Under the pieces are notes generated by a model. It did not search any database. It was given only the letters and a program-made list of their open reading frames with translations, and was not told the origin of the DNA. From Mesorhizobium sp. AR02 (GTDB taxonomy: Bacteria; Pseudomonadota; Alphaproteobacteria; Rhizobiales; Rhizobiaceae), in contig NZ_CP080531.1 in NCBI RefSeq assembly GCF_024746835.1, forward strand, positions 7,398,001 through 7,462,000: DNA of 64,000 bases, written 5' to 3'. The translations under genes were made by a program, and so were the position numbers. How positions within the stretch are numbered: position 1 is the first letter of the stretch; each line of letters opens with the position of its first letter. Shown piece after piece: positions 42,488 through 52,000 of this stretch.

Positions 42488-44557
42488 TCAACTTTCGTGG
42501 AAATGATTGTAGACCAGTTTGGCGACCTGTTCGGAAATGCCCTCGACTTTCCTCAAATCCTCGATAGCCGCACGGCTGACCGCCTTGGCGGTGCCGAATG
42601 CCAGCAGCAGCGCGCGCTTGCGGCCTGGGCCGATGCCGGCGATCTCGTCGAGTGGGCTCTTGACCATTTCCTTCTTGCGCCGAGCCCGGTGCGAGCCGAT
42701 GGCGAAGCGGTGGACCTCGTCACGCAGGCGCTGGACGAAATAGAGCACGGGGTCGCGCACCGGCAGCGAAAAGGAGTCCCTGCCCCTAACGAAAAAGCGC
42801 TCGCGGCCGGCATCGCGGTCCTGGCCCTTGGCGATGCCGATCGCCACGACGCGATCCTCGATGCCGAGATCCGAGAGAATCTTGCGCACGGCCGTCATCT
42901 GACCCTGGCCGCCATCGATCAGGATGACGTCGGGCCAGGCCGGGAAGCTGCCGGAGATATCGTCTTCGAGATCATCGGCCGCCTCGCCGGCTGCCGCATC
43001 GTCGGCCACGGCAACATCGCCATGCTCCTTGAGCAGCCGCGAAAAGCGCCGCTCCATCACCTCTCGCATCATGCCGAAATCGTCGCCCGGCGTGATCTCG
43101 GTCGAGCGGATGTTGAATTTCCGGTACTGGTTTTTCACAAACCCTTCCGGTCCCGCGACGACCATGGCGCCGACGGCATTGGTGCCCATGATGTGCGAGT
43201 TGTCGTACACCTCGATGCGTACCGGCGGTTTGGCCAGACCGAACGTCTCGGCGAAACCGGCAAGCAGGCGCCCTTGCGTCGAGGTTTCGGCCAGCCTGCG
43301 GCCCAACGCCTCACGGGCGTTCTGCAGGGCGTTGTCAGTCAGATCCTTCTTCTCGCCGCGCTGCGGCACCGAGATCGCCACCTTGCGGCCGGCGCGGGTG
43401 GAGAGCGCCTCGGCCAGCAATTCCTGATCCTCGACGCCGTGCGACAGGAGGATGGCGCGCGGCGTCGGCTTGTCGTCATAGAACTGCGCCAGGAACGAGC
43501 CCAACACCTCGGCGGCTTCCAGGGCCGGATCGGCCTTGGGGAAATAGGCGCGGTTGCCCCAGTTCTGGCCGGTGCGGAAGAAGAACACCTGGATGCAGAC
43601 CTGGCCGCCTTCCTGATGGATGGCAAAGACATCGGCCTCGTCGACGGTCGCCGGGTTGATGCCTTGATGGCTTTGCACATGCGACAGGGCCGCGAGCCGA
43701 TCGCGATAGATGGCGGCGCGCTCAAAATCGAGGTCTTGCGAGGCCTGCTGCATGGCCGCCGAAATCTCGGTCTTCACCTTCTGGCTGCGGCCCGAGAGAA
43801 AGTCCTTCGCCTCGGCGACCAGTTCGGCATAGCCCTCATGCGAGATTTCGCCGGTGCAGGGGCCGGCGCAGCGCTTGATCTGGTAGAGCAGGCACGGCCT
43901 GGTGCGGTTCTCGTAAAACGAGTTGGTGCAGCTGCGCAGCAGGAAGGCACGCTGCAGCGAATTGATGGTGCGGCCGACGGCGCCCGCCGAAGCAAAGGGG
44001 CCGAAATAGTCGCCCTTGCGCGACCGTGCGCCGCGGTGCTTGTAGATGCCGGGCGAGAGATGGTCGCCGGTCAAAAGGATATAAGGGAACGACTTGTCGT
44101 CCCGCATCAGCACATTGAATCGCGGCCGCAAGCGCTTGATAAGATTGGCTTCGAGCAGCAGTGCCTCGATCTCGGTGCGGGTGACGACGAACTCCATCGT
44201 CGACGTCTCGCGCACCATGCGGCCGATGCGATTGGTGTGGAACCGGCCTTGCGCGTAGTTGGTGACGCGCTTCTTCAGGCTGCGCGCCTTGCCGACATAG
44301 AGCACGTCGCCGGCGGCGTTCATCATGCGGTAGACGCCGGGCGCATTGGGCAGCCGCTTGACCAGCGTCTGGATCACCTCGGCGCCGATCATGCCTTCGG
44401 CATCGCCGGCATGCGGCGTCCAGTCGATGGCGGTGAAGGCGACATCCGGGCCGGCGGGTTCGACGATCTCTTCCAGCGCCTCGTCCTCGAGGTCGATTTC
44501 GGGAGGCAGATCGTCTGCGCCGCCGCGCGCCTTGTTCTTGTGATCCAGAGGACTCAT
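42488..44557 (-). CDS. uvrC: excinuclease ABC subunit C
   Basis: A 689-residue nucleotide-excision-repair nuclease that cuts both sides of a lesion with UvrB. GIY-YIG domain near residues 68-150 ([21 protein letters not shown]), cysteine cluster [18 protein letters not shown] motif near 240-275 ([16 protein letters not shown]), RNase H-like nuclease with [20 protein letters not shown] and [10 protein letters not shown], and C-terminal helix-hairpin-helix pair ([36 protein letters not shown]). It has an acidic N-terminal extension of about 60 residues over the E. coli enzyme. Start at 44557 overlaps the SDR stop by ATGA. Confidence 0.97.
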   Translation of the reverse strand: MSPLDHKNKARGGADDLPPEIDLEDEALEEIVEPAGPDVAFTAIDWTPHAGDAEGMIGAEVIQTLVKRLPNAPGVYRMMNAAGDVLYVGKARSLKKRVTNYAQGRFHTNRIGRMVRETSTMEFVVTRTEIEALLLEANLIKRLRPRFNVLMRDDKSFPYILLTGDHLSPGIYKHRGARSRKGDYFGPFASAGAVGRTINSLQRAFLLRSCTNSFYENRTRPCLLYQIKRCAGPCTGEISHEGYAELVAEAKDFLSGRSQKVKTEISAAMQQASQDLDFERAAIYRDRLAALSHVQSHQGINPATVDEADVFAIHQEGGQVCIQVFFFRTGQNWGNRAYFPKADPALEAAEVLGSFLAQFYDDKPTPRAILLSHGVEDQELLAEALSTRAGRKVAISVPQRGEKKDLTDNALQNAREALGRRLAETSTQGRLLAGFAETFGLAKPPVRIEVYDNSHIMGTNAVGAMVVAGPEGFVKNQYRKFNIRSTEITPGDDFGMMREVMERRFSRLLKEHGDVAVADDAAAGEAADDLEDDISGSFPAWPDVILIDGGQGQMTAVRKILSDLGIEDRVVAIGIAKGQDRDAGRERFFVRGRDSFSLPVRDPVLYFVQRLRDEVHRFAIGSHRARRKKEMVKSPLDEIAGIGPGRKRALLLAFGTAKAVSRAAIEDLRKVEGISEQVAKLVYNHFHES

Positions 44558-45318
44558 TCCGTCATGCCTGTCACATCGGGCGTCTGCCATGCAAGATGCT
44601 GCCCGCCATCGAGCGCGATCATCTGGCCGGTGACAGAGCGCGCCTCCCAGAGATAGCGGATGGTGGCGCCGAATTCGGGCAATTCCGGGCCGCGCTTCAG
44701 AATCAGGCCAGCGAGCTGCGCATCAAAATCGGAAGCGTCCTGGCGCACATTCTTCAGCGTCGGACCCGGGCCGATCGCGTTGACACGAATGCGCGGGCCG
44801 AGCGCCTGCGCCAACATCTCAGTCTGGGTCCACAGAGCCGACTTCGACAGCGCATAGGAAAAATAGCGTGGCGTCGGCCGCCAGACGCGCTGGTCGATGA
44901 TGTTGACGATCAGCCCCTCCTGCCCTTCCGGCAAGGCGCGGGCGAAATTCTGCGCCAGCAGCGCCGGCGTTTTCACGTGAATGGCAAAGTGGCGGTCCCA
45001 GGCCTGCCAGTCGAAATCCTCAATGGAATCATCGACGAAGAGGGAAGCGTTGTTGACCAGCAGCGAGATCGGCCCCAGCGCGATTTCCGCCTGACCGATG
45101 AGATCACTGACAGCATCCATGTCGGTCAGGTCGGCGCGTACCACGGCGGCGCGCCCGCCGGACTGGTTGATCCTTGCAGCCAAGGCATCCGCCTCATCAT
45201 GCGAGCGATTGGCGTGGATGGCAACGGCAAACCCATGGCTGGCGAGGTCTTCGACAATTGCCTTGCCGATCCGCTTCGCCCCGCCCGTCACCAGCGCCGC
45301 GGCAGTGGCTTTGCTCAT
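44554..45318 (-). CDS. SDR-family oxidoreductase (pteridine-reductase-like)
   Basis: A 254-residue short-chain dehydrogenase. The cofactor motif is [14 protein letters not shown], with Lys-Arg replacing Gly residues as in PTR1/FolM, which suits [14 protein letters not shown] then binds the 2'-phosphate. [10 protein letters not shown], and the catalytic Tyr and Lys in [12 protein letters not shown], are present, and the C terminus has [14 protein letters not shown]. FolM-like enzymes reduce dihydrobiopterin or dihydrofolate; other substrates are possible. Overlaps uvrC by four bases. Confidence 0.88.
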   Translation of the reverse strand: MSKATAAALVTGGAKRIGKAIVEDLASHGFAVAIHANRSHDEADALAARINQSGGRAAVVRADLTDMDAVSDLIGQAEIALGPISLLVNNASLFVDDSIEDFDWQAWDRHFAIHVKTPALLAQNFARALPEGQEGLIVNIIDQRVWRPTPRYFSYALSKSALWTQTEMLAQALGPRIRVNAIGPGPTLKNVRQDASDFDAQLAGLILKRGPELPEFGATIRYLWEARSVTGQMIALDGGQHLAWQTPDVTGMTE

Positions 45319-45731
45319 CTGTTGTCAATCCTCAATTTCGGCCCGAAAACACGACGCCGACGAAATATGGCCCGGCATGCGTTAAATGGCGTTCGCACCT
45401 GGGGCAGCATTGTGGCGAAGTGCCCGGTTCGGCGTCCCGACTCGTCTTGGAGTCGGAACCGCCGGAGCGCAATATAGGACGCTGGACTCCTTGCACCAAG
45501 CGGTGTGCAGCGCAGCATGAAATGGCTGCTGACATTTCGCTGTTGCGAAGATGCAACGTCAAGGTTCCGCCTCATTCGCGCCGGGGAATGACCCAAGTTC
45601 AGGTTCGCTTCAGCCGTATTTTGACACGACATTTGGAACCGACGAACGCCAGATCCGTTTCACCCCCCGGACGGGTTGATGGCGATCGTGAGAAACAAGC
45701 CTGTGTCCTGTGGCTTAAGGAGTAAAGAACA
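45319..45731. other. divergent intergenic region with a stem-loop
   Basis: 413 bases between the SDR and the outer-membrane barrel gene. It contains CGGTT...CCGACTC-GTCTTG-GAGTCGG-AACCG (45425-45461), a seven-base stem extended by an outer five-base stem with a one-sided bulge. No open frame looks real. The barrel gene is preceded by a good AAGGAG and probably a long leader. Confidence 0.45.
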
Positions 45732-46388
45732 ATGCAAGCCAATCTTAAATTCGCACGGCCGCTGGCCGTTGCGCTCGGGCTCTTCGCCCTCGGTGGAACT
45801 GCCTATGCCGCAGACGTCGTTCGGGAAGAGCCCCCGGCACCCGCTCCGGTTGCCGAACTGCCCGTGGCATCCTGGGCCGGCCCCTATGCCGGTATCAATG
45901 TCGGCTATGGCTTCAGCGGCCGTACCAAGGAAAAGGATTTCGGCGATTCGACCAACACCAAGGGTTTCGTCGGTAGTGTCTTCGGCGGCTATCAGTGGCA
46001 GCAGGAGAACTTCGTGTACGGCGGTGAAGCCGAACTCGGCTACAACGGCGTCAAGGGCGACGATAACGGCATCAACTCCAAAGGCGGCTTCGAAGGCTCG
46101 CTGCGTGCCCGTCTCGGCTACGCTGTGACCCCGGAAATCCTGCTCTATGGAACCGGCGGTCTCGCCGGCAGAAGCCTGAAGGTCGAGGACAGCGTCCTCG
46201 GCGCCAGCGACACCGCCACGATGATCGGCTGGACCGCCGGCGTCGGCACCGACATCAAGCTGACCGACAATGTGTTCGGCCGTGTCGAGTACCGTTACAC
46301 CGACTTCGGCTCGAAGGACTTCAGCGGCATCGGCAAGGTCAAGGCCACCGACAACCGCGTCACCTTCGGCGTCGGTATGAAGTTCTAA
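45732..46388 (+). CDS. outer membrane beta-barrel protein (Omp25/31-like)
   Basis: A 218-residue barrel. Residues 1-27 are a signal peptide (LAVALGLFALGGTAYA-A). After a Pro-rich spacer (EEPPAPAPVAELPV) it has ASWAGPYAGINVGYGFSG, GFVGSVFGGYQWQQ, FEGSLRARLGYAVTPEILLYG, GWTAGVGTDIKLTDNVFGRVE and the closing RVTFGVGMKF, the usual eight-strand pattern of Omp25/Omp31 and RopB proteins of Rhizobiales. C-terminal Phe serves as assembly signal. Start follows TAAGGAGTAAAGAACA. The terminator that follows is the target of the IS1182-family element. Confidence 0.93.
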   Translation: MQANLKFARPLAVALGLFALGGTAYAADVVREEPPAPAPVAELPVASWAGPYAGINVGYGFSGRTKEKDFGDSTNTKGFVGSVFGGYQWQQENFVYGGEAELGYNGVKGDDNGINSKGGFEGSLRARLGYAVTPEILLYGTGGLAGRSLKVEDSVLGASDTATMIGWTAGVGTDIKLTDNVFGRVEYRYTDFGSKDFSGIGKVKATDNRVTFGVGMKF

Positions 46389-46413
46389 GTCGTTCAAGCC
46401 ACGACACGAAAAA

Positions 46414-46432
46414 GCCGGGCCTCGCGCCCGGC
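46414..46432 (+). terminator. stem-loop of omp terminator, left copy (T-run lost)
   Basis: GCCGGGC-CTCGC-GCCCGGC, 25 bases after the omp stop, preceded by AAAAA but followed at once by the IS end TCAGAC instead of T residues. An identical 19-base copy is at 47958-47976. Confidence 0.85.
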
Positions 46433-46445
46433 TCAGACTGCTGAC

Positions 46446-46473
46446 AAACCCCTGGCATTTGCCGGGGGTTTTT
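46446..46473 (+). terminator. intrinsic terminator inside left IS end
   Basis: AAACCCCTGGC-ATTT-GCCGGGGGTTT with a further TT, an eleven-base stem (one wobble pair) plus T-run, placed between the left end and the transposase start at 46487. It should stop transcripts entering from the omp gene. Confidence 0.8.
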
Positions 46474-46486
46474 GATTCACTGGGTC

Positions 46487-47854
46487 ATGTTGAAGCGACC
46501 CGCCCCTGAACAGACCGCGCTTGAGATGGTAACGCTGGATCAGCTGGTTCCGGCTGATCACCTGTTGCGCAAGATCGACCGTGTGATCGATTTCTCCTTC
46601 ATCCACGATCTGACGGCGCCACTCTATTGCCCGGACAATGGCCGGCCGCCGCTCGATCCGACCTTGATGTTCAAGGCGCTGTTCATCGGCTACCTGTTTG
46701 GAGTTCGCTCGGAACGGCAGTTGGTGCGCGAGATCGAGGTCAATGTCGCCTATCGTTGGTTTTTGCGGCTGAAACTGACGGACAAGGTGTTCGACGCCTC
46801 GACGCTGTCGCAGAACCGGCGTCGACGCTACGACGACACCAGCGTGTCGCAGGCGATCTTCGACCGTATCGTCGAGCAGGCGATCCGAGCGGGCCTTGTC
46901 GATGGCACGGTGCTTTACACCGACTCCACCCATCTGAAGGCCAACGCCAACAAGGGCAAATACGATCTTGCCATGATCGCCAAGTCGCGGGCCGACTATT
47001 GGGCCGACCTCGATCGTGCGATCGACGCCGAACGAGGGCTGCACGGCCAGAAGCCGCTGAAGGAGAAGCAACGCCAGCCCGCGGTGAAGGAGACGAAGGT
47101 ATCGCGCACCGATCCCGACAGCGGCTACATGGTGCGCGAGGGCAAACCGAAGGGCTTCTTCTATCTCGACCACCGCACGGTGGATGCGGCCCACGCCATC
47201 ATCACCGACACGCACACGACAGCGATCGTCCACGATTCTACGGTCTACCTGTCGCGGCTCGACCGCCAGGTGGAGCGCTTCGGCTTTGATGTCGGCGCTG
47301 TCGGGCTGGACGCCGGCTATGCCACGGCCGGCATCGCCAAAGGGCTGGAGGATCGCGCAATACGCGGCGTCACCGGCTATCGCCGCCCAACACCGCCCAA
47401 GCCTGGCATGATGGGACCGTCATCCTTCACCCATGAGCCCGAGACCGATGGCTATCGCTGCCCACAGGGCCAGTTGTTGGCCTACGCGACCACCGACCGC
47501 AATGGCTACCGCCATTACAAGAGCGCCCCCGCTATCTGCCGCGACTGTCCACTGCTCGCTTCCTGCACCACCAATGCCAAGGCCCAGCGCACCATCATCC
47601 GCCACGTCTGGGCCGATGCCAAGGAACGCACCGACGCCAACCGGCTGACGGCGTGGGGCAAGGCCGTCTACCGCCGCCGCAAGGAAACTGTCGAGCGCTC
47701 CTTCGCCGACGCCAAGCAACTGCACGGCCACCGCTATGCCCGGTTCCGAAGTCTCACCAGGGTAGCCTGCCAGTGTCTGATCGCCGCCGCAGCCCAGAAC
47801 ATGAAGAAGATCGCCCTGGCCCTCAGCCCAAGGCCAAAACCCCGCCTCGCATGA
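46487..47854 (+). CDS. IS1182-family transposase
   Basis: A 455-residue DDE transposase of the IS1182 group: LVPADHLLRKIDRVIDFSFI and RPPLDPTLMFKALFIGYLFG at the N terminus; first Asp in VLYTDSTHLKANANK; second Asp in VGAVGLDAGYATAGIA; a CRDCPLLASC cysteine pair; Glu in RRKETVERSFADAKQLHGHRYAR. Start at the ATG 46487; a TTG at 46472 adds five residues. The frame is intact. The terminator just upstream leaves only about 14 bases before the start, so its own promoter must overlap the left end. Confidence 0.92.
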   Translation: MLKRPAPEQTALEMVTLDQLVPADHLLRKIDRVIDFSFIHDLTAPLYCPDNGRPPLDPTLMFKALFIGYLFGVRSERQLVREIEVNVAYRWFLRLKLTDKVFDASTLSQNRRRRYDDTSVSQAIFDRIVEQAIRAGLVDGTVLYTDSTHLKANANKGKYDLAMIAKSRADYWADLDRAIDAERGLHGQKPLKEKQRQPAVKETKVSRTDPDSGYMVREGKPKGFFYLDHRTVDAAHAIITDTHTTAIVHDSTVYLSRLDRQVERFGFDVGAVGLDAGYATAGIAKGLEDRAIRGVTGYRRPTPPKPGMMGPSSFTHEPETDGYRCPQGQLLAYATTDRNGYRHYKSAPAICRDCPLLASCTTNAKAQRTIIRHVWADAKERTDANRLTAWGKAVYRRRKETVERSFADAKQLHGHRYARFRSLTRVACQCLIAAAAQNMKKIALALSPRPKPRLA

Positions 47855-47915
47855 GGCAGGCAACCCTGACAAACGCTGCTGACGGCCGAAAATCCTGACC
47901 CACCAACCCCATAAG

Positions 47916-47946
47916 AAAAACCCCGCCGAAAATCGACGGGGTTTGT
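47916..47946 (+). terminator. hairpin inside right IS end
   Basis: AAACCCCG...CGGGGTTT with inner CG pairs around AAAAT, 62 bases after the transposase stop, followed by TG. Suited to end the transposase transcript. Confidence 0.6.
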
Positions 47947-47957
47947 CAGCGGTCTGA

Positions 47958-47983
47958 GCCGGGCCTCGCGCCCGGCTTTTTTT
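47958..47983 (+). terminator. omp terminator, right copy with T-run
   Basis: GCCGGGC-CTCGC-GCCCGGC followed by TTTTTTT: the intact original terminator, now 1.57 kb from the omp stop. Confidence 0.85.
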
Positions 47984-48199
47984 GTGCCTGTGCTCCTCTC
48001 ACCCTTCTCCCTTGTGAGTCAGAAGGAGCAGCTTCCAAATTCCCCGTTGCGCCCTTTCCCAGCTTGTGCCTATAGTTAGTACGTGGCTCGCACGAACAAA
48101 CAGCTATAACTGTGTCGACCCGGAGCCAGGCCCGAAATCGTGGCCTGCGCGTGGTTGGGATGTGAGCTGGAACACTCGGTCAAAAAGGGGATTTGCAAC

Positions 48200-49132
48200 G
48201 TGAATCGCTTTCAAAAACTCTCGACCGCGGCGCTCGTCGCGGCATCTTTCGCGCCGGCAGCACATGCCGCCGACAACAAGCTGACGATCGGCATCGTCAC
48301 CTTCTCGACCTCGGACGTCGACACCAACCAGATGGTCGACACGATGAGCAAGGAGGCCCAGTCCAAGGGCTGGACGGTGGAAACCCTCAACGCCAAGGGC
48401 GACCCGTCGCAGGCGATCACCTCGATCAAGCAACTGGCGACCAAAAAGGTGAACGCCATCATCGTCACGGTGTTCGATTCGACCGGCCTCGCCGCCGGAC
48501 TGCAGGCCGCGGCCGATGCCAACATCCCTGTGCTTTCCGCCGGCGGCGGCATGGCCGACGGTATTGCGCTTTCGGCCAGCACCGGTGCGGCGCCGCCGCT
48601 GCTCGACCTGATGTTGAAGGACATAGGCAATGCCGGCACCGTGCTCGACCTTACCTATCATCCCGGCATTCCATGCCGTGAGCGGGCCGACGCCTTCGAT
48701 GCTGCGGTCAAGGCCAATCCCGGACTGACGGCGACGTCGCACGAGATCAGCATTCCCGGTGCTGCCGAATCCTCGCAGGCCGCAACGAGTGCCTGGCTTG
48801 CCGCGAATGCCAACGCCAAGGGGCCGTTCGCGATCTTCAACTGCTATGACGACAACGCCATGGGCGCGATCGCGGCGCTGAAGCAGAACGGGCGCAGCGA
48901 CGTGAAGGTCTATTCGTTCAACGCCACCGCGCCTGCCGTGCAAGCCGTCAAGGATGGGACGATGACCGCGACGCTCGGCGTCGACCTGACTTCGGCCGGC
49001 AAGATGCTGGTCGACCAGATCCCCGACATCCTGGCGGCCGGCGACAAGTGGCAGCCGAAATCCTTCGTGCCGGGCTACACGCTCGTCACCAAGGACAATG
49101 TCGACCAGTTCATGAAGGACAATCCGCAGTAA
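48200..49132 (+). CDS. sugar-type ABC transporter substrate-binding protein
   Basis: A 310-residue periplasmic protein of the RbsB/FrcB class. GTG start at 48200 behind AAGGGG; Sec signal LSTAALVAASFAPAAHA; mature fold cues are LTIGIVTFSTSDVDTNQMVDTM, GDPSQAITSIKQLATKKVNAI, VPVLSAGGGM-like and the C-terminal hinge KVYSFNATAPAVQAVKDGTMTATLGVD. It heads a B-C-A operon as in frcBCA of Sinorhizobium. The ligand may not be a sugar, since two amide-cutting enzymes follow in the same operon. Confidence 0.9.
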   Translation: MNRFQKLSTAALVAASFAPAAHAADNKLTIGIVTFSTSDVDTNQMVDTMSKEAQSKGWTVETLNAKGDPSQAITSIKQLATKKVNAIIVTVFDSTGLAAGLQAAADANIPVLSAGGGMADGIALSASTGAAPPLLDLMLKDIGNAGTVLDLTYHPGIPCRERADAFDAAVKANPGLTATSHEISIPGAAESSQAATSAWLAANANAKGPFAIFNCYDDNAMGAIAALKQNGRSDVKVYSFNATAPAVQAVKDGTMTATLGVDLTSAGKMLVDQIPDILAAGDKWQPKSFVPGYTLVTKDNVDQFMKDNPQ

Positions 49133-49185
49133 GTCCCGCAGATTGACGGCGCGGCCGGCACACCCGGCCGCACCGGAGTTCCATC

Positions 49186-50247
49186 ATGAACAGAGCTGTC
49201 ATGCCCGCTGATCATCCCTTGCCCGAAACCTCCGCTGCGGCGGAGGGCGCCTTGCCGGTCACGCAGGCCGGGTCTCTCCCGCCCGGCACGCGCGACCGGC
49301 GGGCGCTTCTGATGCGCCTGCTCGGCACCTATGGCACCATCATCGTTCTGGCGTTGATGCTGGCGATCTTCTCGGTTCTGCAACCGGGAACCTTCGCCAC
49401 GATCGGCAATTTCCGCAACATCATCAACGACATGGCAATCGGCACGATCGTCGCGGCGGGCCTCACGGTGCCGCTCGTGGCCGGCGATTTCGACCTCAGT
49501 ATCGGCTATGTCGCGAGCTTTTGCGGCCTGCTCGCGGTCGGGCTGCTGAGCAGCGGCCTGTCTATCCCGCTCGCCATCGTTCTCGTCATCGCGCTCGGCA
49601 CGATCATCGGCATCGTCAACGGCCTCGTCGTCTCCAAGATCGGCGTGAACGCCTTCATTGCCACGCTCGGCACCGGCACCATTGTCGTCGGGCTGAACTA
49701 CGCCTATTCAGGCGGCATACCGCTGCAGCTCACCCAGTCACGCGAATTCACCCACATCGCCATCGGCCGCATCGCTGGCGTGCCGCATCTGGTCATCATC
49801 ATGGCCGTGGTGCTGGCGCTTTTGTGGGTGATCCTCAACCGCACGGTGCAGGGCCAGCACATCAAGGCGATCGGCGTCAGTCCCGAATCGGCGCGCCGTG
49901 CCGGCGTCGCCGTCGACCGCAGCCGCATCGTCGCCTTCGCCATCGCCAGCACATGCGCGGCCATTGGCGGCGTGCTGATGGCCTCCAATCTGGGCTCGGG
50001 CCAAGTGACGGCCGGCGACAGTTTCATGCTGACCTCGTTTTCCGCCGCCTTCCTCGGTTCGGCGGCCCTCCGCGAAGGCCAGTTCCACATTCTCGGCACG
50101 CTGATCGGCGTGCTGACGGTCGCCGTCGGCAACAATGGCCTGGCCATGATCGGCGCGCCGATCTTCACCCAGTTCCTGTTCACCGGCACCTTGCTCGTCG
50201 TCGCCGTAGCGCTCGGCGGCATCGGCCGTCGCTTCGCGAGGGGCTAG
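49186..50247 (+). CDS. RbsC/FrcC-type ABC permease
   Basis: A 353-residue inner-membrane permease with about ten helices: LLGTYGTIIVLALMLAIFSVL, GLTVPLVAGDFDLSIGYVASFCGL, VSKIGVNAFIATLGTGTIVVG. The ATPase-contact loop includes IKAIGVSPESARRAGV, with the EAA-like ARRAGV. The N-terminal 45 residues are cytoplasmic and proline/alanine-rich. The ATPase gene begins three bases after its stop. Confidence 0.92.
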   Translation: MNRAVMPADHPLPETSAAAEGALPVTQAGSLPPGTRDRRALLMRLLGTYGTIIVLALMLAIFSVLQPGTFATIGNFRNIINDMAIGTIVAAGLTVPLVAGDFDLSIGYVASFCGLLAVGLLSSGLSIPLAIVLVIALGTIIGIVNGLVVSKIGVNAFIATLGTGTIVVGLNYAYSGGIPLQLTQSREFTHIAIGRIAGVPHLVIIMAVVLALLWVILNRTVQGQHIKAIGVSPESARRAGVAVDRSRIVAFAIASTCAAIGGVLMASNLGSGQVTAGDSFMLTSFSAAFLGSAALREGQFHILGTLIGVLTVAVGNNGLAMIGAPIFTQFLFTGTLLVVAVALGGIGRRFARG

Positions 50248-50250
50248 GCC

Positions 50251-51039
50251 ATGGCACGGGACACACTGCTCAGCCTGCGCCGCATCTGCCGAAGCTTCGG
50301 CGGCATTCAGGCGCTCGACACGGTCTCGCTCGATATCGCCAGGGGCGACATTATCGGCCTGGTCGGCGACAATGGCGCCGGCAAGTCGACGCTGATCAAG
50401 ATCCTGGCCGGCGCGCATGACCCGACTTCCGGCGAGGTAATCCTTGAAGGCCAGGCGCGAAAACTGTCGCCGCCGGCCGAGGCGCAGCGTCTCGGCATCG
50501 AGACGGTTTACCAGGACCTGTCGCTGATCGGCACTTTCACCGCGGCGGAAAATTTCTTCCTCGGGCGCGAGTTGGCGCACGGCCGCGGACCGGCGCTGCT
50601 GCGCTGGATCCGCCTGAAATCGATGGGCGACACCGCGATCAAGGGGCTCGACGAGTTGCACATCGACATCCCCGGGGTGCGCTCGAAAACGGTCGAGCGC
50701 ATGTCCGGCGGCCAGCGCCAATTGGTGGCGATCGCGCGCGGTGCCTTCTGGGGCCATAAGCTCCTGCTGCTCGACGAACCGACGGCTGCACTTGGCGTGC
50801 GCGAATCGCGTGAGGTGCTCGAGCTGATCAAACGGCTGGGCGCCAAGGGACTGACCATCGTCATGGTCACCCACAATCTCGACCACCTCTGGCAGGTCTG
50901 CAACCGGGTGGTGGTGATGCGCAGGGGCCGCAAGGCCGCCGATCTCCCGAGTTCCGCCACCAACATGGAAGAGGTCGTCGCCTACATAACCGGCGCCAAG
51001 GAAGCGATGACTGCCGCGGCCATGGAGGCCGGCGCATGA
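50251..51039 (+). CDS. sugar-type ABC ATPase, single domain
   Basis: A 262-residue ATPase with one ABC domain, as in FrcA, not the fused double domain of RbsA. Walker A GLVGDNGAGKSTLIKIL, signature ERMSGGQRQLVAIARG, Walker B LLLLDEPTAALGVRES, and the switch His in VMVTHNLDHL. It would act as a homodimer on the adjacent permease. It overlaps the cyclase gene by ATGA (51036-51039), tying transport to metabolism. Confidence 0.92.
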   Translation: MARDTLLSLRRICRSFGGIQALDTVSLDIARGDIIGLVGDNGAGKSTLIKILAGAHDPTSGEVILEGQARKLSPPAEAQRLGIETVYQDLSLIGTFTAAENFFLGRELAHGRGPALLRWIRLKSMGDTAIKGLDELHIDIPGVRSKTVERMSGGQRQLVAIARGAFWGHKLLLLDEPTAALGVRESREVLELIKRLGAKGLTIVMVTHNLDHLWQVCNRVVVMRRGRKAADLPSSATNMEEVVAYITGAKEAMTAAAMEAGA

Positions 51040-51995
51040 GCGCGACCGACGCCATGACGCTGCGCCGGCTGTTGGCGAACGCTCCCAACCGCTGGGGCCA
51101 TTGGGGCGCCGACGACGAGATCGGCGCGCTCAACTATCTCACCGCCGAGGAGGTCAAGCGCGGGCTGGCGACAGTGCGGGACGGTCGCACCTTCACGCTT
51201 GGCGTGCCGATCGGCAGCCACCAAGGCGACGCGGTGTTTCCCGGCCGCTGGCCGGCCAGGCATTTCATGGTCGCCGACAAGGCCGGGTTCGAAAACGGCC
51301 ATTGGCATCCCCTGCCCGGCGGGCTCGAATTCGCCGACGATTATGTCACCGGCTTCGCCCAGGCCGGCACACATTGCGACGCACTCGGCCATATGTGGTT
51401 CGACGACACGCTGTGGAACGGCTTTCCGGCGTCGAGCACGAATGGCGGCATGACCAAGGCCGGCATCATACCGATTGCCGAACGCGGCATTGTCGGACAT
51501 GGCGTGCTGCTCGACATCGCGCGCTTCCGCGGCAAGCCGGTGCTCGATCGCGCCGAGACCTTCTCTCACCACGATTTGATGGACTGCGCGCGGGCGCAAG
51601 GCGTCGAGATCCTGCCGCGCAGCATCCTGCTCGTCCGTACCGGTTGGGTCGGTGCGCTGGCTGCCGGGCAGCAATCGGTCGGGAACAATTATTGGGAGCC
51701 CGGCCTGACCTTCAGCTTGGACCTCGTGCGCTGGTTCGACGCCATGCAGATTGCTTGCCTGGTCACCGACACGCTGGCCAACGAAACCACCTACGATCCC
51801 GAAACCGGCCTGATGCTGGTGCTGCATGCGGCGCTGATGCGCAATCTCGGCGTCGTGTTCACCGAGATGGCCGCGCTCGACCAGCTTGCCAACGATTGCG
51901 CGGCGGACCGGCGCTATGAAGGTTTTTACTGCGCCAGCCCCACCAAGGTGAGCAAGGGCACGGGCGGTTCGGCAAATCCGGTTTTCATCAAATAG
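51036..51995 (+). CDS. cyclase-family hydrolase (kynurenine-formamidase/isatin-hydrolase-like)
   Basis: A 319-residue metal hydrolase. NRWGHWGADDEIGALNYLT is the usual opening of the large cyclase family, and the metal motif is AGTHCDALGHMW (H-x3-D-x3-H, about residues 112-123), with a second cluster AERGIVGHGVLLDIARF and SHHDLMDCAR. The family opens amide or lactam bonds (formylkynurenine, isatin) or hydrolyses cyclic substrates. Coupled to the ABC ATPase by overlap and followed six bases later by an amidase, it is likely a step in breakdown of the imported compound. Confidence 0.86.
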   Translation: MSATDAMTLRRLLANAPNRWGHWGADDEIGALNYLTAEEVKRGLATVRDGRTFTLGVPIGSHQGDAVFPGRWPARHFMVADKAGFENGHWHPLPGGLEFADDYVTGFAQAGTHCDALGHMWFDDTLWNGFPASSTNGGMTKAGIIPIAERGIVGHGVLLDIARFRGKPVLDRAETFSHHDLMDCARAQGVEILPRSILLVRTGWVGALAAGQQSVGNNYWEPGLTFSLDLVRWFDAMQIACLVTDTLANETTYDPETGLMLVLHAALMRNLGVVFTEMAALDQLANDCAADRRYEGFYCASPTKVSKGTGGSANPVFIK

Positions 51996-52000
51996 ACGGA

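Larger units (their letters stand above)
46433..47957 (+). mobile_element. IS1182-family insertion sequence
   Basis: A 1525-bp element with ends TCAGACTGCTGACAAACCCC (left) and its complement TCAGACCGCTGACAAACCCC (right), 19 of 20 matched. It is flanked by an exact 19-base direct repeat (46414-46432 and 47958-47976) that is itself a terminator stem-loop. One intact transposase gene lies inside, with intrinsic-terminator hairpins close to both ends. IS1182 elements are known, as I recall, for long and variable target repeats and for palindromic targets. Confidence 0.9.

Noticed and set aside
42497..44656. 719-residue open frame antisense to uvrC
   Set aside because: Arises from codon bias on the complementary strand; the minus-strand frame has every UvrC motif.
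45425..45461. tRNA or small RNA gene
   Set aside because: There is one stem-loop with an outer stem but no cloverleaf, no TTCGA loop in place and no CCA-like end; kept only as a structured leader element.
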